Assembly (NCBI GenBank): GCA_017654935.2
Contig: CM065691.1
Location: 37,275,053 to 37,339,052 of the forward strand
Direction of reading: 5' to 3'
From: Phymorhynchus buccinoides
Lineage: Eukaryota > Mollusca > Gastropoda > Neogastropoda > Raphitomidae
Length of the DNA stretch: 64,000 bases
Shown here: positions 47,780 through 59,284 of the stretch, one piece after another
Position numbering within the stretch: position 1 is the stretch's first letter
Layout of the letters: every line of letters starts with the position of its first letter
The notes under the pieces: generated by a model
The model's input: the letters and a program-made list of their open reading frames with translations, nothing else
The model's database searches: none
What the model was told of the DNA's origin: nothing
Translations under genes and position numbers: made by a program

Positions 47780-49320
47780 GAGAGAGAGAGAGAGAGAGAG
47801 AGGAGGTGTGTGTGTGTGTGTTAGGACTACAAATTTCACACCAAGACTGTTGTAGTAAACACGATTCACTTGGACACAGCAATGTAGAAGTTTGATTGGA
47901 TGAAGGTGTGAATAGACACCGGCTAATGCTGAAGACTACTACATTTTTACATTTTTTATTTTTTATTTATTTTGTGTGTTTGTGTGTGTAAAATGGAAAA
48001 AAGTGGCAGTTTGCTTGCAAGTACAGTTATTTTCTTCAAATTTTTCATTTCCATTTTGTTAAGGAAATCCCCCAAAATACAGGATTGATATTTTTCTATC
48101 TCTCTTTCTCTTTTTCGTTAGTTCTCATTACTAACCAAATGTGATGTAAGTAAGATATGTTAACAGTCTGAGACGATTATAAATTCTTTTTATCTTTTGT
48201 CGGTGAAAGTGTATCTTGTACATATGAAATGTGTGTCAGCATGTAATATAGGAATACATGTATTTTATGCATTGTGTTGGATGAGTCATTCAGATGTAAA
48301 AAAAAATCTTATATCTATGAAACTTATTCCTAAAGAAGAAACATTGTGACTTTATTAATGGAATTTACAATTGGTCACATACATGTTTACCAATGATGGA
48401 GTTATGGAGCTCTGTACAACAGAGAGAGAGAGAGCGGTCAATAAAATGTGTTGATAATTATGTTGGCTGTGTTCCTCTGTGCATTTCTTTTCATGTTGCA
48501 TGTTGTGTTAAGAATCATGTAAGGAATTATTATTTTGATTACGTTTTACCATTTACAAAAATTATATTAACCTTTAGTTATATTTTGGTGCATTGTAATT
48601 TGCAACAACACATATTACAGATGCGTTCAGACATGTGACATGTACAAACCTTTGCTCCATTATGCACACACACACACACACACACACACGCACCACAAGT
48701 AATCTTGTCATGTAAATTGGAGGAATGAAAAAGAGAACGTAAATAATGAGATTGACAGAAGACACAGTAGTGAGGTTAACAGGCATACACTAAAGGAGAG
48801 TTGTTCTGAAGTAGAGACAAAGAAAGAGGGGATGAGAAAAGGGAGGAAGAAAAGGTGGAAAGGAGAGAGAATGAAGGATCTATTATAATGTCACAGTCTA
48901 AGGGAGAGAATTGTAGACGTGGAACAGTTTTTGTTTCCTTCTTCATGCACGGTTACTTCCCTTGAACAAACGCAGCAACCATCGGAGTGCATTCATAAAA
49001 GTTGCACACGGCCTTTACTTCAAGTAAGGGAAGACTACATTTTAGCACACCCCAAGGCACAAAAACAGACATACAACATTAAATTTGTTAAGTACAGTTT
49101 ACTTGGCAAATATTTGTCTCTAAAAGCTTGAAAAGAGGGCATTGTAAATGCTTGTTAAAAAAATAATATCGGCAGACACAAAGCATATATAGCAGGTAAT
49201 CGCCTATTTAAAAATAAAAGACAATGAATGCGACCAGTGAATGAGAATAAGAGAAATCATTACTTATTACTTCAACAGGTACACTGGATAAGAAAAAAAT
49301 GCCTTCAATGGTCAACCTAT
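47780..49320. other. Non-coding, microsatellites only
   Basis: Short (GA)n at 47779-47801, (CA)n at 48666-48690, otherwise AT-rich sequence with no supported exon. Confidence 0.5.
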
Positions 49321-49321
49321 G

Positions 49322-49514
49322 GCGATATTTTTCACGCTAGAGGGCAGTCAATGCACTAGGGGCTTATCACGCGATTTTCTTACTTGGGCGTAGTGAGAGA
49401 GAGAGTGATGGTAGGACCACTCACTGTCTCTCTCTCTTTCTTTATCCCCAACTAATAATATAGAGAGGATTAGCCCCACACGAGCGTCATGCCCTCTGGC
49501 GTGAGAAAAATCGC
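49322..49514. mobile_element. MITE with GCGAT...GAGGGCA ends
   Basis: The left end GCGATATTTTTCACGCTAGA continuing GGGCA and the complement of the right end, GCGATTTTTCTCACGCCAGA continuing GGGCA, form a roughly 25-bp imperfect inverted repeat around about 190 bp with no ORF. Superfamily not assigned. Confidence 0.7.
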
Positions 49515-49951
49515 ACTAAGTCTCTGATTGGTGACAAAAAGGGCTCTTAATTCCTATTGTTTGGGATGGAAATCAAGTCATTGTTGTGTGGAACATAGTT
49601 ATATTTTCTGTTTCGTTATTTATAGTGCTGATCTGATAAAATAATATACACTGGTTCTTGGAAAAAACAAAACTGAAAACTGAAGTTGCTGTTGATGCAA
49701 GGACAAAGTCTTCACAGGGATATAAGATGGTCATGAAAACTTTGCAGCAGATCGAAAATCCCGATCTTGTTTGCAATCTTGTTTGATATTATATTGTAAA
49801 TGCTAAAGCACCGGGTTTTGGAGAGAAAAGAGAAGGCAGAGGCGGGCACTGAAGCTAAGTTGGAAGGAGGTAGGCTTAGTTAAAGACTTTTGAGGTGGAA
49901 TGAGAATCAAGAGTGGATTTATTCTTTAAGATCTTTCCATGCTGGCTGTTA

Positions 49952-50047
49952 TCCCCCCCCCCCCCCCCCCACCCCCTCCACTTGTTTTTGCTTATTGTTT
50001 AGCTTTTCTTTGTCTCTGTCTGTTTCTGTCTTCTTCTTTGTAACACA

Positions 50048-50116
<69 letters not shown>

Positions 50117-50130
50117 CCCCCCCCCCCTCC
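49952..50130. repeat. C run and (CT)n microsatellite
   Basis: C homopolymer at about 49952-49970, then (CT)n at 50049-50114 and another C run to 50127. Confidence 0.9.
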
Positions 50131-50204
50131 TTCACTGTTTTTTCTCCTCTGTGACATTGTCTCTCTCAGCTACTTTCATGTCATATAGTTACTATTGCGT
50201 ATAA

Positions 50205-50330
50205 ACACACACGCGCACGCATGCACACAAACACAGATGCACATACACTCGCACACACACGGACGCACACATAAAAACGGACTTGTGCACACGCACACAT
50301 GTCCACACATGCATACACACGCACGCGTGG
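50205..50330. repeat. CA-rich microsatellite
   Basis: CA/CACG low-complexity DNA. Confidence 0.85.
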
Positions 50331-50609
50331 GTGCAACATTTTCCTTTTTACAGGTATTTCCTTTTATTTAATTTTACCTAACATTGAGCTTCATTTTTCT
50401 TAATCATAAAAAATAAAATGGACAACGGCACATCGACTAAAAACGATTCGTTTTACTTGGGGTATTTTATTTTGAACGTAGTCGCTCTAGCCCTGCTCTC
50501 TCCTAGAGTACCTTAGGTGACTCCATATTGTTTTCAAATGCAACTATTATTAGACTCAAACGGGTATAAAAAAGAAGAAGTGTGTCCTGAACAGGCCAAC
50601 TATATTCTG

Positions 50610-50635
50610 ATCGCTTCTCGGCCTTTTGGCTAAGA
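50610..50635 (+). ncRNA. U2 snRNA 5' end-like sequence (truncated)
   Basis: ATCGCTTCTCGGCCTTTTGG plus CTAAGA matches the first 26 bases of metazoan U2 snRNA exactly. After that the match stops: the branch-point pairing region (GUAGUA) and the Sm site with its flanks are absent in their expected context. This is a 5' fragment and not a functional U2 gene. A TATA-like GGGTATAAAA lies about 50 bases upstream. It is followed by a GC-richer block to about 51100 of unknown origin. Confidence 0.8.
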
Positions 50636-51110
50636 CAGTGATTCAGGAATATAATTTTTTGTTTATACCCTGGTTGGTTTGTTCAGCCCGTCGTACATGG
50701 CGAAAGCCGATACGCGACGTTAAACTGAACTTCCATCCCTGAACAGGCTCCACTGAACTCCGCCGAAGTGACTCAGCAGCAGTGCAGTGTCTCCTCGGTT
50801 GTTTGCGTCCTGACGGCCTAACATAGATTCACTCCCCTTGGGACTGCTGGTCTCGGATTCTGCAACCTGAACAAGCCGGGGTCAGTGTGGCTGCGAATTG
50901 GGATTCGGAATGAGCGGCGTGGGAGCAACGCCACTGTACGCCCAGAAGATGGGACAGCAACAAAACAAAAAAGAAGAGAAGTGAGGGCAACAGTCTTTTT
51001 TGATGGACGTTGCCCCTTTGAACCCCCCTCCCCCACCCAACGGGGCTCTGCCCCTGTGCCCTACCGGAACCTGGGCGGCCACTGGACCATGGTAGTCTTT
51101 TAGTTTTGTT
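50636..51110 (+). other. GC-rich block following the U2-like head
   Basis: Markedly GC-richer than its surroundings. It contains a 24-codon frame at 50910-50984 reading [20 protein letters not shown] and then KEEK, whose composition looks protein-like, but no splice acceptor with a pyrimidine tract precedes it. It could be a retroposed fragment fused to the U2 head. Confidence 0.3.
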
Positions 51111-51567
51111 GTTGTTTTTTCATTTGGGGTAATTGCACATGGCACACACGTATAATAAAGTATGTACACACACACATATACGTGCGCTTGTGCGTGAGCA
51201 TGATCCACGTTTAAGTAATCAAAACCTCTTTTTTTTAACATACAGACTTTGAAACTCGGCCGTCCAGAATTACGATTATCTGATCCAAAATGTCTCAAAA
51301 GAATGCTATTCATTTAATGTGTAGATCTAGACTTTATTTTATCGGAATCTCAGACACACATAATCTTCCGTGGAAGGATCCTAAACATCTGTTAATTCTG
51401 ACCGAATTGCTATCTGCAAAGCCAGGGGCAGAGATCTTAAAACAACAATAAAACCGACTACTACCACCAACATCAAAACAACAACCAGAAAACACAGTCT
51501 ATGCGGTTTGGTTTGTTTGAAATTACAACCAAAAATAGGAAGAAAAAAGGGCAAAACATAGATGCTC

Positions 51568-51860
51568 GCGCGCGCACACACACACACACACGCACATGTG
51601 CGCGCGCATGCACGCACACATGCAATTATGTATGTTTCTCACACAGACACAGACACACTCGCACACACACGCACACACACACACACACACACGGCATGAA
51701 CCCAAATACATAGGCCTACATGCCTAAGCGCATGTGGATACATGTGTGGGGGCGCACGTGCACATACCACACACAAACAAACGCACACATATGCACACAC
51801 TCGCACGCACGTACGCACATAGTCTACACACATATATATATATGAGAGAGAGAGAGAGCA
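51568..51860. repeat. CA/CACG microsatellites
   Basis: Interrupted CA, CACG and GA runs. Frames across them are artefacts. Confidence 0.85.
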
Positions 51861-52344
51861 TGCATTACAAAAAACACCAGATTCACAAAAAGGCATTTGT
51901 CTTCCGTAACGATAGTGAAGGAAAGAGCAAACAACTGGTGAAAAATAGAAGCAGGGGGCACAATTCAGCCAGACACAACACAGATAAAAAATTTTTTTAA
52001 AGATACCACTGCACTGATAATTAAAACGGGTATCACACAGCTCTTAGACATATGCCCTGTCTACCTTTGCCACACATGCATCTATGTAAAGTCATGGGAT
52101 ATACCAGTCACAGAAAGTTAAGGGTCACTTCAGTACTAGTTTCCTATTCCCAACCATGCTTCCTGAAGACAGCTTTTGCTGCAACGTTTCTACACACGTC
52201 TTTTCAATGAAGGAAGGAAGGAATGATTTATTGTGTGAAGCTTTTTACAGCGCATTTACAAAAAGAATACGAAACACACAAAATCCAAATCAACAATAAA
52301 CATTTTGTTGTTGTTTTTAAAATAACCAGCGATAACTGTTGTAT

Positions 52345-52440
52345 TGTTCATCCTCCCCGTGGGGATACCGGGGGGTCTTTCGTAAAAATAGTTCCCCCAC
52401 CTTCTGGAATTAAGTTCTGTGCTTGTAACTTCCTCATCTA
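52345..52440 (+). repeat. Diverged copy of the 'ccccgtggggata' repeat
   Basis: CTCCCCGTGGGGATACCGGG and AGTTCCCCCACCTTCTGGAA match the repeat that forms the arms of the inverted repeat at 62819-63906. Confidence 0.75.
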
Positions 52441-52576
52441 AGGCGGGTAGTAGTAGTAGTAGTAGTAGTTATAGCACAAGTAGACAATTTTGTATTTTCT
52501 TCAGCAAAGTTGTTTTTTTTCTTCTCAAAAGGGAAAATGGCATGTTTTGGTACCAAATAAACACAATGAGGACTTT

Positions 52577-52607
52577 CCTAGTATTGCAGTTCCTCCAGGA
52601 TCGATCC
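52577..52607 (+). ncRNA. U2 snRNA 3' stem-loop IV-like fragment, copy 1
   Basis: CCTAGTATTGCAGTTCCTCC followed by AGGATCG matches the terminal stem-loop of U2 (CCTGGTATTGCAGTACCTCC then AGGAACG) with a few changes. It is only a fragment. Confidence 0.7.
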
Positions 52608-52668
52608 ACGACCTATGCATTACTGTTAGCAGGATTGGTCCGATACCTGGAATTTATATTTTAATGTA

Positions 52669-53426
52669 TCAAAATGTGGTGTGTTACATATTGGTACAAA
52701 ACCCAATCAGAATGTTGAATATGAAATGAGACTCAATGATGGAATTCAGCAGATAAATACTGTCACAGAAGAGAAAGATTCAGGTGTTACTTTTGATAAC
52801 AAATGATCCTTTGATCCTCATTTTCAGAGAGTGCTGGGCAAGGCAAATCAGATGTTAGGAATTATTAAAAGAAGTTTCACTTATCTTGATAAAGACACTT
52901 TTCTAGATTTATATAATTTTTTTTGTAAGGCCACATCCGGAATATGCTAATGTTATATGGTGTTCTTTTTTGAAAAAGGCAGTCTAATCGGATAGAAAGA
53001 GTTCAAAGACGGTCCACGAAGCTGCTAAAAGAATGTAAAAACATGTCATAAGACACCTAAAACTTACAGGTTGAGAGGCAGCCTTATACAAACTTATAAG
53101 ATCTTCCATGGTATTGATGACGTCAAATTTGAAACATTAAAAGTCAGAAGGCAAAATCTTTTTCCTATAAGACATTGTCAAAGTAACAGAAGGAAATTTT
53201 TAATTTTCTTCTGGAATGAACTAAGTTAGTAAGTACTAACATCAGGTTTGCAACTAATATTAACACCTTTAAAAATCTTCTGGATTCCTGTCAGAATTTT
53301 CAGTCTTCTTTTATGATTTTGACTGATTGTCCTTCAAAAACTTGCTCAGACCCAAAATAATTATACAATGTCATTGCCAAAGACAATAGTTAATAGGCCG
53401 CGAGGCCTAGGCTTAAGAAGCCTGTC
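52669..53426 (+). pseudogene. Decayed non-LTR RT C-terminal region
   Basis: With frameshifts and stops it reads TVTEEKDSGVTFDN, FQRVLGKANQMLGIIKRSFT and YLDKDTFLDLY, then RPHPEYANVIWCSF and RIERVQRRSTKLLKECKN. These are the C-terminal blocks of jockey/CR1-like RT ('K-A-N-x-x-L-G', 'RPxLEY...W', 'RVQRRxTK'). A stop follows FDN, and at least two frameshifts are visible. It ends in GCCGCGAGGCCTAGGCTTAA and a (CTA)n tail. Confidence 0.82.
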
Positions 53427-53487
53427 CCAACTACTACTACTACTACTACTACTACTACAACTACTACTACTACTACTACTACTACTA
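53427..53487. repeat. (CTA)n microsatellite, left part
   Basis: (CTA)n with one CAA interruption. It appears to be the 3' tail of the preceding RT fragment and the left flank of the pogo-like composite. Confidence 0.85.
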
Positions 53488-53976
53488 CAGTACACCCCGC
53501 TTATAGTAAAGTCCAGGGGAGCAAGGATTTTCCTTTACTATAACAGGTTTTTCTTATAAACGATGTTCGGATATAGTAAAGTTTTGATGATATTTTTTTT
53601 ATCTTATCCGACGACGTTTTTCAAAGTAAAAGCTAATGTAAAATACTGAATATCAACCCATCCCACCCCTTCCTCGTATGGTTTGAGGTCCAAAAAGGTG
53701 ATTGGGTTTATACATGGTATACAGTACACCCCGCTTATAGTAAAGTGCAGGGGAGCAAGGCTTTTCCTATACTATAACAGGTTTTTCTTATAAACGATGT
53801 TCGGATATAGTAAAGTTTTGATGGTATTTTTTATCTTATCCGATGACGTTTTTCAAAGTCAAAGCTAACGTAAAATACTAAATATAAACCCATCATCAAA
53901 TCAAAATACAGCAAAACTCGGTTATAAGAAAATCGAAGGGAGATGATGTTTTGTTTATCCAAGTTTTCTTATATGT

Positions 53977-54960
53977 GACCCATCACCACAAAGTGGGTCT
54001 TAAGGTGAAAATGGCAGATTTTAATATATTAGCATTTACATAATCTGCAAACATTTACCTTTCTTTTGATATATGATTTATTGCTCTACTACAAAAAATT
54101 AGGAAGTTATAGGGTGTTAAAGAGGGTAACCCAGCAGATGGCCGTTTTGAGAAAACGGGGTGCCAAGATTTGTGACCCATCCTAGGCCTAGCACTAGTCA
54201 CTGACTAGTGTAGCAGTCGCTGAGTCGGAGTCGAAGCAGGTTTTACAGTTTTGAGGCAGTCATCGTCACGGTCAGTTTCGTTTTCATCGTCGGAATCGGT
54301 TGAGTTGAAATATTTTATTAACAATGCTCCAAGTTCTCCTTGATCTGCGACTGGTAGGGTTGTAAATGACCGAGAATTGAGCAAAAAAGTCAATCTTTCG
54401 AAAGAGATCGTCTGCATCATATCCATGTTGCTTCGAAACTGCAAGCAGCAAGTTGTCTCCCTCTCGACCAATCCCGTTGCGCGTTGCCTTTCAGTAACTA
54501 GAGACAGAGTCTATCCTAACCTCTCATTGGTCGAAGTTTTCAACTCTCTCACTCTGTGTTTACGCCTAAGTTTTACAATACCATACCATACCATACTTCT
54601 GATTGGTTGGATTTCAAAACGAGCACGCGAGCAGAAGCAGGTTAAGGTCACAAGCTTTCCAGAGATATATAACATGATGGGGCCCGATCAGGGTTTCAGT
54701 TTACAGTTTTCAATCAAAAATTTAGTCTTTACAGGCGATTAAAATAGGATAATTGCCATGGGGTATATCATTTAAAATGTGTTTTAATGCATTTACAATT
54801 TGAATTTCACTTAGTCCAATGCATCAAGTTGAAGTTTAATGGTGGCAGAATCCATTTCAAGTGAAAACTCAAAATCCATACTTTTGACCCACTGAACCTT
54901 TTTTGGGCCTCTACCACAATCGCTGCTTAAGACCCGGTTCGTGAAATCGGGTCACATATT
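53977..54960. mobile_element. Nested element with GTGACCC ends
   Basis: ATATGTGACCCATCACCACA at the left and the complement of the right end, ATATGTGACCCGATTTCACG, then GGGTCTTAAG in both, form imperfect inverted ends of about 40 bp. It is inserted in the pogo-like composite and its right 390 bp recur inverted at 10898-11290. A minus-strand frame of 88 residues (54205-54471) has an acidic STDSDDENETDRDDD stretch but no recognised family. Confidence 0.7.
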
Positions 54961-56590
54961 CCGAAACTCAGATATAAGAAAACATTTTGAAGTTTTTTTC
55001 CTACCACCAACACAAAAGTACTCATATTTTTTTCTTCTGTCAACATTTATTTTGCACAGAATACTGAAGGAAAGTATGGAATAAAGGAACAAAAACAACT
55101 CAATTAGTCTTGTAATCTAGTGCCTGTACTGTTTAGAATGTCTGTAACACAACTGGTTTGATGTAAACTTTCCCTTTTTGGAACGACTTCAATTTTCTGG
55201 GAACATCCTTTCAGTTCAGGTCCAACTCACTTTTAAAGACACACTGACCCAACACGATTAAATCCCTTGGTTTTTTCTGGGTAGCTGTGAACCACATACA
55301 AATTCCCCTAACTTCAAATTGAGGCTGCTCTTTAAAATGTTTCGTTTTCAATTTGGGGGCATTTGTATGGGAGTCAAACCTGGTCAAAACAAGATTTTGT
55401 ACCAGCTATAAGAAGGAAAACAGGTGGAACCCGTGATTTTGACTCGTGATCTGGGGGGTCTTTAACAAAATGTGATGCAGCACAGGAAAACCAGGCTAAT
55501 GTCGTAAATGATCACTTTTGACTTATTCATATTTTCAGAAGGCCAGAGACAACAGATTAACAGGCAAAAAACAGAATTCATCTATCTCTAATAGTTTGTT
55601 TTGAACAATTTTTCAATCAATCAAATATCTCTCTTTCTCTCTCTCTTTCTCTCTCTTGTGGCTGGCCAACTTTAGCTGGGTATTCGCGTACTGCATCACA
55701 AATGTTGTCAATGGTAATTCGCTTATAAGAAAATGAACTGCAAACCAACTCTCTTGTATGACATAATTTTCTTATATCCAAGTTTCCATTGCGGATGGGA
55801 GAAAAAAATTGCTTGCTTATAACAGAGTTTTCTTATAAGCGAGTTTCTTATATCCCAGTTTTGATCATAGATAAGAAAGAAGAAGTTCGGCAGGGAAATT
55901 GTTTTGGCTTCATTGTAAGCGAGTTTTCTTAAAACGCGAGTTTCTATAAGCGGATTCGGCTGTATATATTTTTTTTTTCGGATTCATTTTTTCCACTAAG
56001 TAATGAGGGGAAAGAAACATGTTTTTGAGTGCCTTTCAATTTCGTTGAAGGTGGGTAGAGGGAGTAGTGAGACTGTGACGTATACATTGATGACGTATTT
56101 ACAAAGGTCAGGAAGAGGACAATTTTTTTTATTGTAATGAAGAGGAACCACAAATGACTTTACTATAGGAGTTTTTTTACATTTTAATTATAACCCAGTT
56201 GTTATTATGGGTGGGTGGGGGGAGTGGTGAGACTGTGACGCATACATTGGTGACGTATTTACAAAGGTCACGAAGAGGACTTTTTTTATATATTGTAACA
56301 GAGGAGCCAGTCCTGTGGGGAACCAAAAGTAACTTTACTATATAGCAGGTTTTTTTTATTATAACCGAGTTGCTACTATCCGAGGTCTATTTAGTAATAA
56401 AACAGTAGACCTTTGGCCGGGAACCAGTGCTTTCCTTTACTGTAACCGAAATTTCTTATAACCGAGTTTACTATAAACGGGGAGTACTGTATTTCCCTGT
56501 GTAAAAGCATATATTAACTTCCAGAATGGCCTTTGAATCTATTCATGCATGCACACGCACGTGCGTGCATGCACACACCCACACGCACAC
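54961..56590. other. Interior of the pogo-like composite
   Basis: Contains repeated 'cttataagaaaa' and 'cttatatccaagttt' words (55710-55960) that look like further eroded ends of the same family. No ORF of note. Confidence 0.5.
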
Positions 56591-56596
56591 ACTGTG

Positions 56597-56725
56597 ACCG
56601 GACAGTTTGCCTGTGGACATTTCGCCTATGGACACTTCGCCTACAGACATTATGCCTATGGTCACCATGCTCACCGGACATTTTGCCTACTGGACATTAT
56701 GCCCAGAGATATTATGCCTAATAAT
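56597..56725. repeat. Degenerate 15-18-bp tandem repeat 'ggacatttcgcctat'
   Basis: Seven or eight imperfect units with the words GGACATTTCGCCTAT, GGACACTTCGCCTAC and GGACATTATGCC. Frames are incidental. Confidence 0.8.
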
Positions 56726-56818
56726 AGATTATCATGCCTGCAATAAATTATCACATTTTCATGATGCTATATATAGTTTTTTCCAAGTTTTTTCCAATTC
56801 ATTTTTTTCCACTAAGTA

Positions 56819-57060
56819 ATGAGAGTGTGGGCTCAATTGTCGACTTAGCTCACCTTTTCCTCTGTGTGAGGGCGCTGCAGTAAAACAGATACAAATTTAA
56901 TTGCAGCCAATGACCGGACAGTTCTCAATTGTATGTAATGAATTGCAAATGAAGATTGTGGGCAGAAATGGTCGACTTAGTTTGCCGTTTCTGCCATGCG
57001 AGGGCGCTGCGGTAGAGCAGGTACAAACCTAGTAGCAGCCAATGTAATGTTAGTTTGTCA
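56819..57060. repeat. Direct duplication of about 110 bp
   Basis: GGTCGACTTAG or TTGTCGACTTAG, then GAGGGCGCTGC and GTACAAACCTAGTAGCAGCC or its variant, appear twice, at about 56825-56930 and 56965-57045. Confidence 0.75.
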
Positions 57061-57272
57061 TAATGAGTTTCATGAAAGAAATTCGTGGCGAATAGTCACG
57101 TGTTTCGTGCCCAAGCTATCAACTGTATCGCCCGTTCTACCGCATCGCCATCGCACAGTGTAATCAACAAAATTTGTTTAACAAAATGTATGCATGATCT
57201 CTCCTTTATCTACAGATTAAATAATAAAGTTCACTTTAAGCAAGAATTTGTAAAAACAGAAAGAGAGAGAGG

Positions 57273-57324
<52 letters not shown>

Positions 57325-57372
57325 AAGACAGAGATAGAGAAAGAGGGAGGGTGAGAGAGAGAGGGAGAGAGA
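57273..57372. repeat. (GA)n microsatellite
   Basis: GA-rich run with minor interruptions within the composite. Confidence 0.9.
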
Positions 57373-57759
57373 TAGTAGAGGGAGTAGTGAGACTGACCTA
57401 TACATTGATGACCTATTTACAAAGGTCACGAAGAGGACCATTTTTTTAATTGTAACCGAGGAGGAACCACAAATGACTTTACTATAGGAGTGGGTGGAGA
57501 GAGTGGTGAGACTGACCATAAATTGGTGACGTATTTACAAAGGTCACGAAGAGGACAAATGTTTTATTGTAACTGAGGAGCCAGTCCTGTGGGGAACCAA
57601 AGGTGACTTTACTATAGCAGTTTTTTAAAATTATAACCGAGTTGCTACTATCCAGGACTATTTAGTAATAAAACAGTAGACCTTTGGCCAGGAACCAGTG
57701 CTTTCCTTTACTGTAACCGAAATTGCTTATAACCGAGTTTACTATAAACGGGGAGTACT

Positions 57760-57828
<69 letters not shown>
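57760..57828. repeat. (CTA)n microsatellite, right part
   Basis: About 23 CTA/TAC units directly abutting the right end of the pogo-like composite; it mirrors the left flank at 53427-53487. Confidence 0.95.
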
Positions 57829-58071
57829 AATGTCCCATGCATGCCTGTCTGAGGTCGGATGACGTTAAACTCACTTTCTTCTGGTACCACATTTGAGAAC
57901 AAATCCTTTTTTTTTTCAGTATTCGCTTTTGTTTTTACACAAGTTGTGTCCGACTTGGGCCCACAAGAGAAGGCTGCTGCTATTCTGGGATCTGCTTTGA
58001 AGGGATTTGCATTGCCTAGTGTACACCCCCATAGTCTCCATCATAAGAACTTCATTAATCATTTTAACCCT

Positions 58072-58223
58072 TTAACCCTTTCGCCGCCAGCCATTTTTCC
58101 TTTACCTCCCAAAATTAAGAAAACAGGGTCTTCGAGTAACAGGCCCTGATTTGATGCTTTTTGGTGACATGGGTGTTAAACCTTTGTGGTGCATAAATGC
58201 GACATTGGCGGTGAAAGGGTTAA
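58072..58223. mobile_element. piggyBac-like MITE, TTAA-bounded
   Basis: TTAACCCTTTCGCCGCCAGC at the left and the complement TTAACCCTTTCACCGCCAA at the right. TTAA plus CCCTTT ends are typical of the piggyBac superfamily. 152 bp, non-coding. Confidence 0.8.
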
Positions 58224-58495
58224 GGCCAGCACCTAGAAATACGTCACTGAAAATTACGCCACTAAAAAAAAAAAATCAACATTATTTTGAACAAACTAGA
58301 ACAAAAATAACGAAAAATATTTGATCTTGCCATTATGTTTTAAACTTTGGGCATGTATCCTAATAATGACACGCCCTGCCTTACAGACCCAGTACGTCGC
58401 GTGTCAAAATCACGGCTTTCACGTGTTTTCCCTCTTATAGCTGGTCAGAAATCTTATTTTGACCAAGTGTTGCTGCCATGCAAATTGCCTCTTGC

Positions 58496-58604
58496 ACGAA
58501 AACGAGACATCACTTTAAAGAGCAGCCTCGATCGCATACGAGAAAAGTCTGAAAACGAGACATCACTTTAAAGAGCAGCCTCAATCGCATACGAGGTATG
58601 TCTG
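58496..58604. repeat. Tandem duplication of 55 bp
   Basis: GAAAACGAGACATCACTTTA, AAGAGCAGCCTC and ATCGCATACGAG occur twice in a row. Confidence 0.85.
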
Positions 58605-59284
58605 AATGTGGGCCACACTGACCCATAAAAAACCAAGGGACTTAATCCAGCCGGCTCTGTGGGTCTTTAAGGGACATGATACAATGGGCATGGTTAGTGT
58701 TTTGCTTTATTTCTTTTGTGAAAATGAAAACATCAGTTTTAGGATTAATTAACACATAAAAACACAGTGTATTAAAATGGCATTTGACAAAAGTCAGGCC
58801 CTGGTAGTGTCCCTGCTGGCAGTGGTCAGTGGACCCCCCACAGAGGCAGCCTGGTGAGCAGTCCCGACGAGTCAAAATTCTGGTTTGGGTGCCTTTTTGG
58901 TGATTCTTTTGCTAGAATGTCAACAGTAATGAGGTTTTGGCATTATTGCTAAGGAGTTTTTCAGTGTCCATCTGCATTAAGTGTGCCAGGGTGCCGGCAC
59001 TATCATAAAAACATAAAAATGCATTTTTTCCTTAAATACTTAGATTTTCTTCAAAAACATATTAAATAAATAAACCTCAATTCTAGTAACATGGCCACAA
59101 TGCTACAAACATGCTCCAAAATGTGTTTATAATTCATGAAGAACTACAACAAACCTCGGTGATGTTATCACAAATGCCCACAATTACATATATGTCACAT
59201 GGCAAATGTGTTAAGGTTTGCCCAATATGTCATGGTACACACAAAAAAGTCATGTTTTCTTTAAAATACTTTCCTTTTACCAAG

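Larger units (their letters stand above)
53488..57760. mobile_element. Composite of pogo-like elements inside a CTA microsatellite
   Basis: Left end CAGTACACCCCGCTTATAGT at 53488 and right end (complement) AGTACTCCCCGTTTATAGTA ending at about 57760. Both outer flanks are (CTA)n, which supplies the TA target. A second left end lies at 53722 and a second right end (...GGGGAGTACTG) at 56489. Internal blocks around 'gagactgtgacgtatacatt...acaaaggtca' occur four times (about 56050, 56215, 57375, 57490), showing segmental duplication. No transposase was found. Confidence 0.75.

Noticed and set aside
50610..50800. A functional U2 snRNA gene
   Set aside because: Only the first 26 bases match; the branch-point pairing segment, Sm context and 3' stem-loop are missing.
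57859..58149. Plus-strand frame with VVSDLGPQEKAAAILGSAL as a possible exon
   Set aside because: There is a T-rich tract and AG before it, but no good donor, no recognised family, and the frame runs into a piggyBac-like MITE; too weak to call.
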